Source: Mikania micrantha
Taxonomy: Eukaryota > Streptophyta > Magnoliopsida > Asterales > Asteraceae
NCBI GenBank assembly: GCA_009363875.1
Contig: CM018688.1
Span: forward strand, 59,807,001 to 59,871,000
Length of the DNA stretch: 64,000 nucleotides
Direction: 5' to 3'
Shown here: positions 35,125 to 47,296 of the stretch, one piece after another
How positions within the stretch are numbered: the stretch's first letter is position 1
Layout: each line of letters begins with the position of its first letter
Translations under genes and position numbers: made by a program
The notes under the pieces: generated by a model
The model's database searches: none
What the model saw: the letters and a program-made list of their open reading frames with translations, nothing else
What the model was told of the DNA's origin: nothing

Positions 35125-35871
35125 ATGGATCCAGCAGTCGATGCACTCGCAACTCTGATCACTGAAGAGTTGATGTCGGTTCTTCCTGGAATCATCACCC
35201 GGATCCGGAACAGTGAGGAGTTCGCTATGAATTTCCCACCCCTGTCTGCAGAGAAGAAGGAACCGGAAAAAGGAGGAACCAGCAAGAAACCTAAACGTCA
35301 TTCTGCAAAAAGGCGAAAGAGAACTGTGAACTACATTGACGCTACACCCATCAGTCAAATCCTGCCCGGTCCGATTTCAGGGATGCGTGCCCAATGCGAG
35401 GGAAAAATCCCTCACTGCCCAGTTTGTCATAATTATCATCGAGCTGAACTCCCATGTGTGCAGTGCACACGCTGTGGGAAAACAGGCCACTGGATACAAC
35501 AATGCAGAACGCCCATGACCCATATTCCCCGTCAATATTTTGGCACATCTCCTAAATGTGCCAAATGTGGTTTTCACCATGACGAGAAGAAACCTTGTAG
35601 ACACTGTCTGAATTGTGGGAAATACGGACACTGGATCCAACAATGTCGGTTTATTTCCACCAGGAAACAAGAACAAAGAGCAAGTACCTCTACTCCCTCT
35701 CAAGATAACCACAACTGCTACAAGTGTGGAATGCTCGGACATTTCGTGAGGGACTGCCCTAGGAGGATGCCTCCAGCTGACCCAGTAATCACAGAGGAAT
35801 TACTTGCTTTACCAGCTCCTGGAGATCACTCGGAGTCCGATGACTCCATAGGTATGCAAATTTCATTATGA
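35125..35871 (+). CDS. Gag-like zinc-knuckle protein of the non-autonomous Ty3 element
   Basis: A 248-codon ORF from ATG (MDPAVDALATLITEEL) to TGA. The N-terminal 90 residues are basic and resemble the start of Ty3 gag proteins, but the capsid domain is absent. Residues about 92-210 hold two copies of a double zinc module: CPVCHNYHRAELPC then CTRCGKTGHWIQQC, and CAKCGFHHDEKKPC then CLNCGKYGHWIQQC. A last knuckle, CYKCGMLGHFVRDC, follows. The chromovirus gag has one such module (CNTCRYHHVPNLPC then CNNCGKFGHF), so this looks like a duplication of the nucleocapsid with loss of capsid. It probably binds RNA. The frame is intact although the element has no pol. Confidence 0.75.
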   Translation: MDPAVDALATLITEELMSVLPGIITRIRNSEEFAMNFPPLSAEKKEPEKGGTSKKPKRHSAKRRKRTVNYIDATPISQILPGPISGMRAQCEGKIPHCPVCHNYHRAELPCVQCTRCGKTGHWIQQCRTPMTHIPRQYFGTSPKCAKCGFHHDEKKPCRHCLNCGKYGHWIQQCRFISTRKQEQRASTSTPSQDNHNCYKCGMLGHFVRDCPRRMPPADPVITEELLALPAPGDHSESDDSIGMQISL

Positions 35872-37048
35872 TATGATGAATTATTTATTGATGTATAAGC
35901 TAGAAATGCATAATCTGTTGTGATTTTAGAAACAATAAATCTCAGGTAACTGCGAGCAAACTCGGTGCCGATAAAATAATCAGAATAGTAACCTAAGAAA
36001 TTCTTAGGTCAAATAAGCATTAAACGACTAAGTAAAGGATAGGGTAATTCTTGATTATAGTTTAACTATTGTAACTAGAAAGTGAACCTTATCCAATTAG
36101 AACACTAAAAGCTATAGAAAGTCGAGATGCTAAAACTAGTGTGTAAGTTGTCACTTTTCACCTAGACCTTATAGAACTCGAGTTACTTAATTTGGAGAAC
36201 TTCAGTTCTAGGATGTTAAGGAAAGGATGAATGTTAAGACTATGCTGAAATCATGGTTAAACTAGATAAGTAGACCGGGAGAATCAGTTGCGAATACAAG
36301 ACAAGGGTATGCCAAAGATGGGTAATGGTATGTGATATGCTCTAACCCGTAAGTGCTTGTTTCATTGTGATACTAGTATGCACCAGGAATGTATCTTGTT
36401 GATATTAGTATAACCACATAGGTATTCCATGGAAGCCTAGAAAATTCTGTCAGGTGGTAGAAACAATGAAGGAATCCTTAGTTAATGTATACAACATACT
36501 TAGGAAACCACAGCTAACACTAAAGTCGTATAACAATTGATGCTCATAGCATCAATTAGTTTTGAACAATAAGATGTTAAACTGATGCAAAGATTACACA
36601 AAGCAATAAGACGAGCAAAACTCTGAGGCAATACTTGACGAATCATACTTAAGGCAATTACACCAGGAGACGAAAACAAGATACATCTGACTCATGATGA
36701 ATAAGTCAACATAAAAGACTCATCATACGTGGGACCAGATGGTATAAATGACATAGACCTAAGCATGATACGACTTAGAGGATAGATCACAAGAAATGAT
36801 TGGCAGATTAACTCTCGATCAAATCGATCGAGGTGATGTGAAAGGCTTACACATGCATTTCATAGACAAATCAATAGGAACTACGGAAGTGTGAAGTCAA
36901 GCACGGAACGAAACCGTATTTCAACTACTAAACTTAGTGGGAATTCCAAAAGCAACCCAGAGCTCATTTGGGAGCGTAGGGACATCACGCCAAACAAAGT
37001 CATCCCCCAGTTGTTACAAAGAAAGTTGTAACTGATAATAACTTTTAA
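35872..37048 (+). other. Non-coding internal region of the outer Ty3 element
   Basis: No frame above about 60 codons and no pol domain. This stretch takes the place of the roughly 3 kb of pol seen in the related chromovirus. Confidence 0.7.
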
Positions 37049-37082
37049 ATTTCGGGACGAAATTTCTTAAACAAGGGGAGAC
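37049..37082 (+). other. Polypurine tract of the outer Ty3 element
   Basis: AATTTCGGGACGAAATTTCT followed by AACAAGGGGAGAC abuts the 3' LTR (TGTAACATC). It is nearly the same as the chromovirus PPT region. Confidence 0.85.
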
Positions 37083-40000
37083 TGTAACATCTGTGCCGGA
37101 ACCGTCACCGGAACAGTAATTTGCACAGTAAAGTGCACAGTAACTCAGGTACACGTTACGTGAAACTATGTTGATACTATTTACACATGTGGCTTAACAT
37201 GAAACTATGATGCGATTGTCTGAAATCTGATTTAAAACCTGATGGTTTAACAGTCAGAAACATATCAGACAACACAAACCTGACACACAGATACTTGATT
37301 TGATGCCAGTATGTATAAACGTATGCGAGGATAAACAGAACAAAGCTATGACAGTTGTTGTTACAGAATGCTAAACCGACGAATTATTCGTACATGTGAC
37401 GATCTGTACGAATAAATCTGAAAGTTTAACGATCTGAAATGATGACTGGAAAGTAGAAAACAAAATCAGAAAGTGAAACATACGATCATGTTCGTACAGT
37501 TAGCGCTCTGTACGAAAACGCGCGTAAGTGACGTTTTCTGACGAAACGAACACGAAAACGGCACGAACGATAATAAAATTAAGGAAATATAATATTTCTT
37601 GTTTTAAAATTTTGAAACTCATCAGAAATAAATTAAACGGAAACTATTTTAATGAAAACGCGTAAAATAAATTCATTTTAATTATATTACGTAAAAATAC
37701 GCGAAATAGTGACGCGAGTTAACGAAACGCTCAAAATAATTAATTACGATAAATAATTTAAGACAAATAAATTATAAAGATTTATTTGGAATCACAGCCT
37801 TCGGAACGTAAACTAAAACTAATTTTTATTTAAAGTCGTAAAAATACGCGCGTTACGTTCCGGAAACACGAAGGAAGCGCGAACCGAGCAAACAAAACGA
37901 ACCCGAACTCACTCGGGGTATAAATACCCTAAATGAGTTCAACCTACACATTTCTCTCTTCACTTTCTCTCTCTAAAAACCCTAATCCGGCCACCCTCTC
38001 TCTCTACCTTCTCTCTACCATAACTCACTCAAAACTCAACCAAATCACCTCATTCTTTCGCCAAATCGAAGATCTCGACCTCCCCTACACGAAAGTACAA
38101 CCGATCTGGGTTGGAATCCATCTGAAACTAGGTAATCAGTGAAGAAAGGTAGCGATTTTTAGGGTTTTCTACAAACCCGACAAAAACCGAACTTTAGCCG
38201 GTTTAAAACACCCCTTTTTCGACCCATACACCTTCTAAATGAGTTTACTCATCTAAACCCACTCAAAACGACTATATATACGACTATACCCCGAAATCGT
38301 CTTCTCCCATGGCTGAAAACCCGTTCCGGCGAATGGCCCATGAGTATGAGCCATTCGGCCGAATGAGTCGGGAGTATGAGAAGGGAGTATGAGTCGGGAG
38401 TATGAGAAGGGAGTATGAGTCGGGAGTATGAGAAGGGAGTATGAGTCGGGAGTATGAGAAGGGAGTATGAGAAGGGAGTATGAGTTGGGAGTATGAGACG
38501 GGAATATGAGACGGGAGTATGAGTCGGGAGTATGAGTCGCGAGTATGAGTCGGGAGAATGAGTCGAGAGTATGAGTCGGGAGAATGAGCCGTGAGAATGA
38601 GCCATTCGGGTGACTCATTCGGGCGAATGACTCATTTGGGACTCATTCGGGAGACTCATTCGGAGCACTCATTCGGGAGACTCATTCGGCGACTGGCTCA
38701 TTCGGGACTCATTCGGGTGAAAACTCATTAGCATGAGCCATTCTTATGAAAATCACAAGAATGAGTCATTTTCACTACACCAACTCAGTTTACAACTCAA
38801 ATTTCAAAAAGAACAATCAAATAAGGGATCATAACTCAAATAATGTTTAATCAAACACAGGACTGTGAATACAACATCAGTGAGCGCGTGCATTTTTTAG
38901 TCTTAGTCAACCACTACAACAACAAGGTGAGTTCATTTGTCCCTTTTCAAACATATTTGTTTTACCTCGGGACTGAGAAGCATGTTGTACATTTTAAACA
39001 AATATTGAAATGTTTTAAACGAATGCTTTTATACTTATTCATGATGCTTAATCTTTATGCTTGATACTTATGCTATGAAACTTTGGACTTAAACTATACG
39101 CTCGATGATTGCGCTATAAACTACACTCTTAAACTTTAGGCTAAATGCTTGTGTTATAAACTCTATGCATAAACCACATATTCGATGCTAAGGCTTTGAA
39201 ACACTTACACTAAACGCTAATATTTGCTACAATCGTTTCAAAACTAATACTATAAGTACATATTCTAAATACTAATTCTTTAAACAATTATTTTGAAAGC
39301 TAAGATCTTATACTCTGAATCTAGATGTTAATTTGTTTTACACTTATATTTATGTGGTTAAACTTAAAACGAATACTTATAAGCTTAGAAAGACTTACTC
39401 ACTTAAAAGGCTATGAAGACTTATATGCGTAAAATACTTAAAACACTTGAATGCTTGATATACTTGGAAGGCTTGAAAACACTTGAATGCTTGATATACT
39501 TGGAAGGCTTGAAAACACTTGAATGCTTGATATACTTGGAAGGCTTGAAAACACATGAATGCTTGATACACTTGATATGCTTGGGAAAAACATGAATGCT
39601 TGATATACTTGATATGCTTGGAAAACATGAATGCTTGATATACTTGATATGCTTGGAATGCTCAGACAACAGACTGATTGACCGCCGCGTCTTGACATTG
39701 GTCAAGCCCTACTAGTCATCAGTGAAACTATGTGAATGCTTTAGACTTGTATGCTTAAACTATCGGACATTGTAAGACAGACTGATTGGCCGCCGCGTGT
39801 TGACCTAGGTGTCAAACCTTACTAGTCATCAGTGTTCTTCTTTGTCGGACATCGTAAGACCGACTGTTGGCCGCCGCGTGTTGACCTAGGTGTCAACCCC
39901 TACTAGTCATCAATGTTCTTTGTTGTCAGAATCATGTAAGACAGACTGATTGGCCGCCGCGTGTTGACCTAGGTGTCAACCCCTACTAGTCATTCAGTGT

Positions 40001-41144
40001 TCTTCTTGATTCTTCTATGGTTATGACAAGTGACTAGAATGATTTGGGTTCTTCTAGTTGACCTTGTGTCAGCTTGAGGGTTCTCTATCATAACACGTCA
40101 CGAGTTATACTTAGGACCGTTATGGATGGATACTGAACTTCTTAGGGTGTTCAGCTGTCCATAATGGTGCCTCATAAACTTGATACTCAGATGCTACTTT
40201 GTGTGTGTTAAAGGGTAGGTAAGACGCTTAATTATCATTAACAGCAATGTCCCATGCGACTTAGTATGTGGTGGGACGGCGTCTGGGCGGGTCGTAGGCT
40301 CGACTCAGGGGTATGCCCTATATATAAGCATACCGAGTTGGATGATACAGGTGGTGTTAATGAGATTAAGGTTGTTACCGAGGGGATGCATGAATGCTTT
40401 TGGGTCAATATCATAAACTTTTAAACACGATGCTTGTTAAACTTATTGAAGCTATTACATACGAAAGCTATAGACTGGTAAACTTTGAAGCAGTAAACTA
40501 AAGATATGATGAAGGATGAATTGGATAGTAGGTAAACTGCTTAATTATCATTAACAACAATGTCCTATGCGACTTAGTATGTGGTGGGACGGCGTCTGGG
40601 CGGGTCGTAGGCTCGACTCAGGGGTATGCCCTATATATAAGCATACCTAGTTGGATGATACATGTGTTGTTAATGAGGTCAAGGTTTTACCTAGGAGGTT
40701 TGCAAAAGCTATTTTACAAATACTAAAACTACATGAACTCACCAACCATTGTGTTGACTTTGTTTTCTTACATGCTTTCTCAGGTGATGCGCTGGAATAG
40801 GATCAGACTTCAGGAATGCATACTAGGATACTCTGATAGAGGACCTAGTAGACTTTTGGAAAGCACAGATTTTGTTACAAAAGCAAATCACTTTTGATAT
40901 CTTGTACAGATACAAGATAGATACATATGATTCTTCTGATAGGTTTATTTAGTTAAATTACTAAACATGGTCAACTGTAATTTAACTTTGTAATCCTAGT
41001 TTCATGCTATTGTGCTTTAGTTATTCTTAACATTGATGCTATGTAAACAATCTGATCATCACGATTATCACTCACGATATCGCGCCCCGAGAACCTTCCG
41101 CCCGACGGGGACTCCGATCCAACCCCGCCGGCTCGGGGTGTGAC
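37083..41144 (+). repeat. 3' LTR of the outer Ty3 element
   Basis: 4062 bp, uninterrupted. Contains the 13-bp minisatellite (38365-38600), the 36-bp repeat (39438-39665), the 80-bp repeat (39655-40020) and two copies of the TATA module 311 bp apart (40248-40360 and 40559-40671). Confidence 0.95.
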
Positions 41145-42574
41145 AACAGCCAAGCCACATCTCCTGCTTTGGCTAGAAAGCAGATTGGTGACCCAATCTT
41201 TAGATTGATTCGGTAGAGGCGGTTTGGTGATCTGTTAGTCTTCATCAACAAAGTTCCATCTTGTTTGAAGATGGCTAACACCCCATCTTTGATGGAGATT
41301 TCACAACCCCCTTCCTCTGCTTTCCCAATACTGAACACATTTGCCTTCAGGTAGGGAATGTATAAGATGTCGGTCAGCAGCTTTTGCTCCCCATTCCTGC
41401 ATTCAAGTAAGATGGATCCCCTACCCTCGATTTCAACACAGAAGTTGTCCCCGAATCGCACTTCACCCCCGACGCTCGTGTCAAGGACTGAGAACAGATT
41501 TCTGTTTCCAGTCATATGGTTTGTGGCTCCGGTGTCTAGGTACCACACAAACTCCCCATCGTTGTGGGACCCGTAGTTGGCCAGGAGGACTTTGTCTTCA
41601 TTCACATAAATTAACTCTCTTTTGTCTTTTTCAGCAATCGTCATCAACAGAGCAGGTCCATCTGCGTTTGCTTGAGACAGGTTTACTTTTTCTTCATTTT
41701 GTCTTGTTGGGTAGTCGACTGAGTAGTGGCCAAACACATCACATCTGAAACATTGTATCTTCGACCGGTCCTTTTTTTCAGGTTCTTGAGCTCTTTCTCT
41801 AGAAGTCTGGCCACGGCCCATACCTCTGCCACGGCCACCTGTGCGCCCACGACCCCGGCCTCTATCCCTTGTTTCTTGGCCAACCCCACAGCCCCGGCCT
41901 AGGTTCTACGCTTGTTTCCTCTTCTGGTCCCATTATTCATACGATAGCATCAGTTGGTCATGGTTTGGCTTTGTGTTCTTGGTTCGTTCCTTGTATGCCT
42001 TGAGCCTTCCTATCACCTCCTGGAACTTGACAGTGTTGAGATCAACAAGCTGCTCGATTGTTGCAGCTATGTTGATGAACTTTTCTGGTAATCCTGTGAG
42101 CAGCTTTCTCACCAGTTTGGTTTCCTCGATAGGCTTCCTGAGTGATGCTGATCTAGAGGCAAAGCTTGATAATTTTGCTGTGAAATCATGAATCGTTTCC
42201 CCATCCTTCATCTTCGCGGCTGCGAACTCCACATTCAAAGTTTGTAATTGGGCCTACATTGCTCGTTCGACTCAAACATGGCGAGTCTTGATCACTTGCC
42301 AAATCTCTGCTGCTCGTTCACAATAAGCCACTTGTATTACCAGGTCCTCCAACAGCGCCTGGTATAACAAAGCAATGGCTGCATTGTCTTTCTACGGATC
42401 CACCTCAGTCCCAGGCTCAATAGCATCCCATATTCCATGCGCCTTGAAGATTGCCTTAATCCTAAGCGACCAAATTGTGTAATTTGTGTTAGTCAGGATC
42501 GGGCACTGGAATGGGATGTTTATACTTCGGTCGATTGTAGCTAATTGGTTTGGTGGAACTTCCTTGTCTGCCAT
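41145..42574 (-). pseudogene. Ty1/copia gag and protease (5' part of split element)
   Basis: Read on the minus strand from ATG at 42574, one frame runs through a UBN2-type gag (ANTNYTIWSLRIKA-like start, then LRKPIEETKLVRKLLTGLPE), an RG-rich stretch, a zinc knuckle and the protease motif WYLDTGATNHMTG near 41530. It ends at AGDVAWL, where the Ty3 element entered. About five in-frame stops interrupt gag (for example after EVDP at 42392 and after MLSYE at 41933), and the knuckle CFRCDVFGHYSVDY has Tyr in place of the last Cys. Its continuation is the integrase fragment at 18250-18858. Confidence 0.9.
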
Positions 42575-42646
42575 CGTCTTCTTGCTGCTTTCGATTCTAG
42601 TGCTTGATCCGGCCCCTTTGGATCAATGTTCGGTCCCTTGAACAAA

Positions 42647-42660
42647 GCTCTGATACCAAT
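42647..42660 (-). other. Primer-binding site of the decayed copia element
   Basis: GCTCTGATACCAAT adjoins the LTR at 42661; its minus strand ATTGGTATCAGAGC is complementary to initiator tRNA-Met. Confidence 0.8.
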
Positions 42661-42922
42661 TGAAGCAATTGGTAGCAGATCAAATGTTAATGCAAACAAG
42701 AAACTTAATGAAAACAAAGAACAATTAACTGAAATTCCTTCTTCAATTAAAACCTTGATAAAAACTTACTAGAATAAGAAAAACTATCTCCTATTTAAAA
42801 GAAAAACCACAAGTAAATAGGAAAAGATAAACTCAACTCCATCTGATATTTATCTCTAACTCTATTTCTATCGACTTAATCCATCAACTAGATAGACATT
42901 AACCTTAATAAACTAAGTTACA
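42661..42922 (-). repeat. 5' LTR of the decayed copia element
   Basis: 262 bp starting TGAAGCAATTGGTAGC beside the PBS and ending CTAAGTTACA, which on the minus strand starts TGTAACTTAG. The partner LTR is not present in the window because the element is truncated at about 18250. Confidence 0.7.
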
Positions 42923-45900
42923 AAATAAACCCTTTAATTTTAAGATTGACTCAACAATAGCCCTCTTCCTCCTGTTGGTAAGGAGATTGATGTTATTGAA
43001 CCACAATACTTGACGCTCACGTTTTTCGATGCTATCTGGACAACTATAACGCTCCATGTTATGACAACCAAATATTTTTAACATCCTAAGAGATGCTATG
43101 TGAAGCTTGCTATCCTCATCATACTCTTCCTCTCCTAGACTCACAAGATTATCACACCGATCCACTTCCAAGACCCTTAAATTCACAAGAACCTTACTTT
43201 CAACTGCTTCTGATTCCCATAGATATCTTATTGCATTACACTGATCAATGCTTAATTCTTCAAGTGCCCTAAGACGACCTATAACACCTCTCCACACCAC
43301 ATCATTGAGACCTGAAATATTTTCTATTTCCAACTTGGTGACTGATGAAGCTACTTCAACCAGCCTTCTCAACACACCATGATCACAGTTTTTTAATTTT
43401 AGAACATTCAATGAATTTAACTTTTCAAGTGTGACTTCAACCAATTTAGGACAATCCTCTATAATAAGTTGTTTCAAGCAAGGAAACACATCTTTCCCAT
43501 TATTGGTTGACCATTTCATCCACCCATGCATTTCTTTAAAACTTAGAATTTCTAATGAGGGAAATTCACGACAAGTTCCAACTAACTTCATACCCACATA
43601 TTTCACCCCTTCCAAATCTTGAATAATTAATGACACATGCTTCAAATGAATAAACAAGGGATCCCCAACCCACTTTGGAAACTCTAATCCCCCATATGAT
43701 CTAATTTTTAGTTTTATTAGCTTATCATTACAAGGCTTTAGCTCATTTAGCACGTCTTTTTCAAGCATTTCGTTTCGTGAACCATCCCACACATCACTCC
43801 ATACAACCTCCATTTTACTTAGATTTCTTTGTGGAAAGTTTGCCGCACTTGCATCAGTTGCATTTTGCACTTTTTCCAAACCCATAATCGAAACTTTCCC
43901 ACCCAGATTCTCTACGTCTTTAAGTTTCGTTATTTCAAACCCGCTTTCACCTACAATGATGATCTTAGAGAGAGTTTGTAGGTTTTTTAACTCACTGATT
44001 CCTAAGGGCATATCGGATCCAAACACGGAGTCTTTCTAATGTCAAGATGTGGCAGGTTTTCAAGCTTTTAAAAGTTGTTTGGCAACTTAGCTAAACCCAG
44101 ACAACAAAATAAGATTAAAGTCTCTAAATTATAGAGATTAGTGATATTTTCGGGTAGAGCTTCGACAATAGTGTGAGATAGATTAATATACCTCAAGTGT
44201 CTCAGACTACCAATAGATTCCGGTACCTCTCTTATACAAAAATTACTTAGAGATAGCACCCTTAACAATGGTAATTCACTAAATAAGCCAACCACAGTCT
44301 TGTTTGACAAGAAGACGATTGGCTACTTGCCTACCACCCCATTAGACGTTGCTAAAAATGTTCTCAAATTTTTAGCTCCTTTAAATACCTCAAGCTTCTT
44401 ATAAGTTACATACTGTTCACGAACAAGTGACATATGGTGGTATTTTTTTAATGTTTCCTCTTTAGTGTCCTTTGCCTTAATTTTTAACCTTTCAAAAAAC
44501 TCACCAGCAACATATGTCGCTAAGTCGTTCATCAGGTCATGCATCACAAACAATGATTCATTATTAGGTGCATATTGAAAAAATGACCTTGACAACAACT
44601 CGTCAAAGTATTCGCGACCCAACCTTTCTTCTGTTGAATGACTTTGAGTTGACTTGTGCAAAAACCCTTCTGCCATCCATAATAAAACAAGTTCCTCCTT
44701 GTCAAACAGGAAGTCTTTGGGGAACAAGGAACAGTATGCAAACAACTACTTCAAAGGGGCAGAAAGATCATGGTAGCTTAGTCTAAGGGCCGAAAGGATT
44801 TCACGTTCAACTGGTAAATTCCATATCTCACTTTCTAACTCTCCCTTCCACAAATCTTCATCTTCTTTTGTGCTCAATGATGTCCCGACTACGATCAAGG
44901 CCAAAGGCAATCTACCACATTTTTTCACAATGCCTTCACCATGTGGTTTAAGTGAAAAATGTGAATCAAAATTTTTTACGCCTAATGAATGTAGAGCAAA
45001 CAAAGACAAAGCATCATCATCTGAAAGGCTCTCCAACTGCTTGTTTAGAGGATTGTAACCCAACCTTCTAAGCAATTGATCCTTCCGTGTTGTTATGACG
45101 ATTTTACTTCCTGGAGCACATGTACACAATGGTTCAACAAGGGTTTGCCAGTCCGGATAACTTTCACACCATATATCATCTAGTACTAATAGAAACTTTT
45201 TCCCCCTAATGTAATCTCTAAGAGCTTCATGAAGTTTATTAAAATCTTCATGTTCCCTCTTTAACTCACCTCCCACAGATTTTAAGATATCTTTGGTTCT
45301 ATCAAAGATATCAAAGTCATCTGAGATGCAAACCCACCCTTTGAGTTCAAAGTGTTTCTTGACCCGTTGATCGTTATACAAAAGTCTAGCTAGAGTAGTT
45401 TTACCGACCCCGCCCATACCAAATATGGGAATAATGCCAAAGCTTTGATGAGATGCTTCATCTGATTGCAGCAATTGTTGGACCAATGCCTCTTTCTCAG
45501 CTTGTCTTCCAACAATTCTAGATGGATCAACAACTGATGATTGATATTTTCTGTTTTCATTATTTCTTGGTCTGGGTTCCTCTATCACACTCAAACCAAG
45601 ATCAACTTTCTCCTTTAATAAGTCTTGTAATTTTTTGTTAATACTATCTAACTTGTCAAGCATATTGGTACTTATTGAAAAATTGGTGCAACAACTTGGA
45701 ATTAACTTTCTTACCTTGCTGCATATCGCTTATGACTCGCGGGTGAACTCCCTTTCCATCGCGTCTGTTGCCAGATCATCGAGTAAGTCATCAATGTCAT
45801 AAGCCAGATGTTGGAGATCATTCAACCAATGTTTCACAGACTGACTGGTTATCTCTTTCTGTGAAGCATCAGCAAGCACATCTTGGATCTGTGACAACGA

Positions 45901-46020
45901 TCTGTGCAATTTCTTGATGTCAGCATTAATTCCCTTGTAGCGAGAACTGCTTTTCAAAGCTGCAGAGGCAAGCTTCTCAAAGAGCACGGGGAGGACAGCA
46001 GAAACCACTACTTCAGCCAT
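42923..46020 (-). pseudogene. CC-NBS-LRR (CNL) disease-resistance gene, broken
   Basis: From ATG at 46020 one minus-strand frame gives an Rx-type coiled-coil domain (MAEVVVSAVLPVLFEKLAS), the P-loop GMGGVGKTT near 45410, kinase-2 KKFLLVLDDIW, RNBS-B GSKIVITTR, a GLPL-type CGRLPLAL, RNBS-D CSLFPKDF, VMHDLMNDLA (the MHD motif) and LRRs. This is the RPP13-like-1 group of NLRs, cytoplasmic immune receptors that sense pathogen effectors. In-frame stops lie after FTRES (45730), SAPLK (44746), GVVGK (44323) and LPNNF (44068), and a frameshift lies between 44068 and 44026. The last LRRs are cut at 42923 by a copia LTR, which supplies the final few codons and stop. No intron is evident. It was a functional-type gene once; now it is a pseudogene unless the stops are assembly errors. 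Confidence 0.9.
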
Positions 46021-46799
46021 GAATATGGTTGTGAGATTGTTGAAATTGGTGTAGATGAAATGGGTTGTTGATCATGGTTTTTAATCATTTATTATTATTA
46101 TTATACGTGAAACTTTCAAGAATGTATTCTTGGGTAAAGGTTTCAAGCATTCATTGAGTATTCTGTAGATCAATAAGAAGGAAAAGAAAACGGAAGGAAT
46201 TGAATCATTTTGTTTTCACTTTATTACAAGGGTCATTAGGCTAGCCCCATTCACAAATTTTTTTCTGATTGTTCGGCAGAATAATTAGAAAAAAAAAATT
46301 AATTCAGCAATAAATGGCAATCAGGTTGCTAGACCAACCAAAGGTTGGGTATTTTTTTTATTATTATTTTTTATTTCAATTGACACATGGCAAACCTTAA
46401 TTGGTACATGTTATTTTTTAGGTTGTTTGTGAATGAGAGTGAAAAAATTAAGTTTGGTTGGTTGTATATATGAAAGAGAGAATAATTAATATTTTATGAA
46501 ATTGTTTTGGTTGGTTGGTTGTGGATGTGAGTGGTCTTAGGGATTCTATCACGTGACAACTCGATTTTAAAGAGAAACCCCTTAAACTCTATGTGTGCTA
46601 TTAATTTAGAATCTTGAAAATAAATATGTGATCCACGTTGAACTTGAATAAAAATTTGATTTTTGAATAACATAATCAATTTTAATTTGGGTTAATATGT
46701 ATCACGTATATATATTCAAGATTTCAAATCAATAGCCCAGATAGGGTTTAGAGGTTTCTCTTTAAGATCGAGTTTTCATATGATACAACCTGGTCATTA
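46021..46799. other. Upstream flank of the NLR pseudogene
   Basis: AT-rich DNA with no gene. It would hold the old NLR promoter; no element could be singled out with confidence. The words CACGTGACAACTCGATTTTA (about 46550) and GATCGAGTTTTCATATGATA (46768) are similar in inverted form, suggesting a small eroded inverted repeat. Confidence 0.4.
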
Positions 46800-47239
46800 T
46801 CTATATTATATAATGAAACAATATAAATATGTTACATGACAATATTTTAGCCCATCCACATCACATTTGCAGTGTGACGTGTTTTTAGGTTATCCATGTG
46901 TCGTATTTAATAAATTTAAAAATTAATTACATTTAATACAATGAAGTCAAATTTCCAAATTAGAAAAAAACTAATATTCATTTTTTATAATATTAATCAA
47001 AATCTAATAATTTCAAACATTACATTTTCAATTAATACTTTTGAAAATTCAAATTAAAACTTATTCTTATTAGTATGGTTTAAAAAAATATTTACATATT
47101 TACAAAATATACTTTTATTTTCTAATTTTTAAAATGTTAAAAAATTTATATCATTTGTATATCTATTTTATAATTAGTGATTACTTTATAATGTTTATTT
47201 TTTATACAAGTTTGTGTAATACATGCTTTTATAAGCTAG
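46800..47239 (+). mobile_element. Small non-autonomous Helitron
   Basis: Starts TCTATATTATATAATGAAAC after A (46799) and ends GTGTAATACATGC...TATAAGCTAG before T (47240). It has the 5' TC, the short 3' hairpin and CTAG expected of Helitrons, and AT insertion. About 440 bp, non-coding. Its ends resemble those of the element at 14918-15681. Confidence 0.65.
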
Positions 47240-47296
47240 TATATAATAGAATTTGACAAGGTGTTAGGCAGAGTAACTTTTATCTTATAGGTGTTG

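Larger units (their letters stand above)
18859..41144 (+). mobile_element. Non-autonomous Ty3/gypsy element with about 4.06 kb LTRs (carries a nested element)
   Basis: The LTRs begin TGTAACATCTGTGCCGGAAC and end GCTCGGGGTGTGACA. The 5' LTR is in two pieces (18859-22331 and 34318-34902) around a nested chromovirus; the 3' LTR is 37083-41144. The internal region is only 2.2 kb, with a tRNA-Met PBS, a 248-codon gag-like ORF and a polypurine tract, but no protease, reverse transcriptase, RNase H or integrase. The target is the copia element; flanks are ACATC (18854-18858) and ACAGC (41145-41149), a 5-bp duplication with one change. LTR copies differ by roughly 2% in the first 700 bp by eye. It resembles the TR-GAG type of non-autonomous element. 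Confidence 0.9.

Noticed and set aside
42905..46020. Working NLR resistance gene with introns at the breaks
   Set aside because: The stops are isolated codons inside conserved motifs without splice sites around them, and the 3' end is cut by an LTR.
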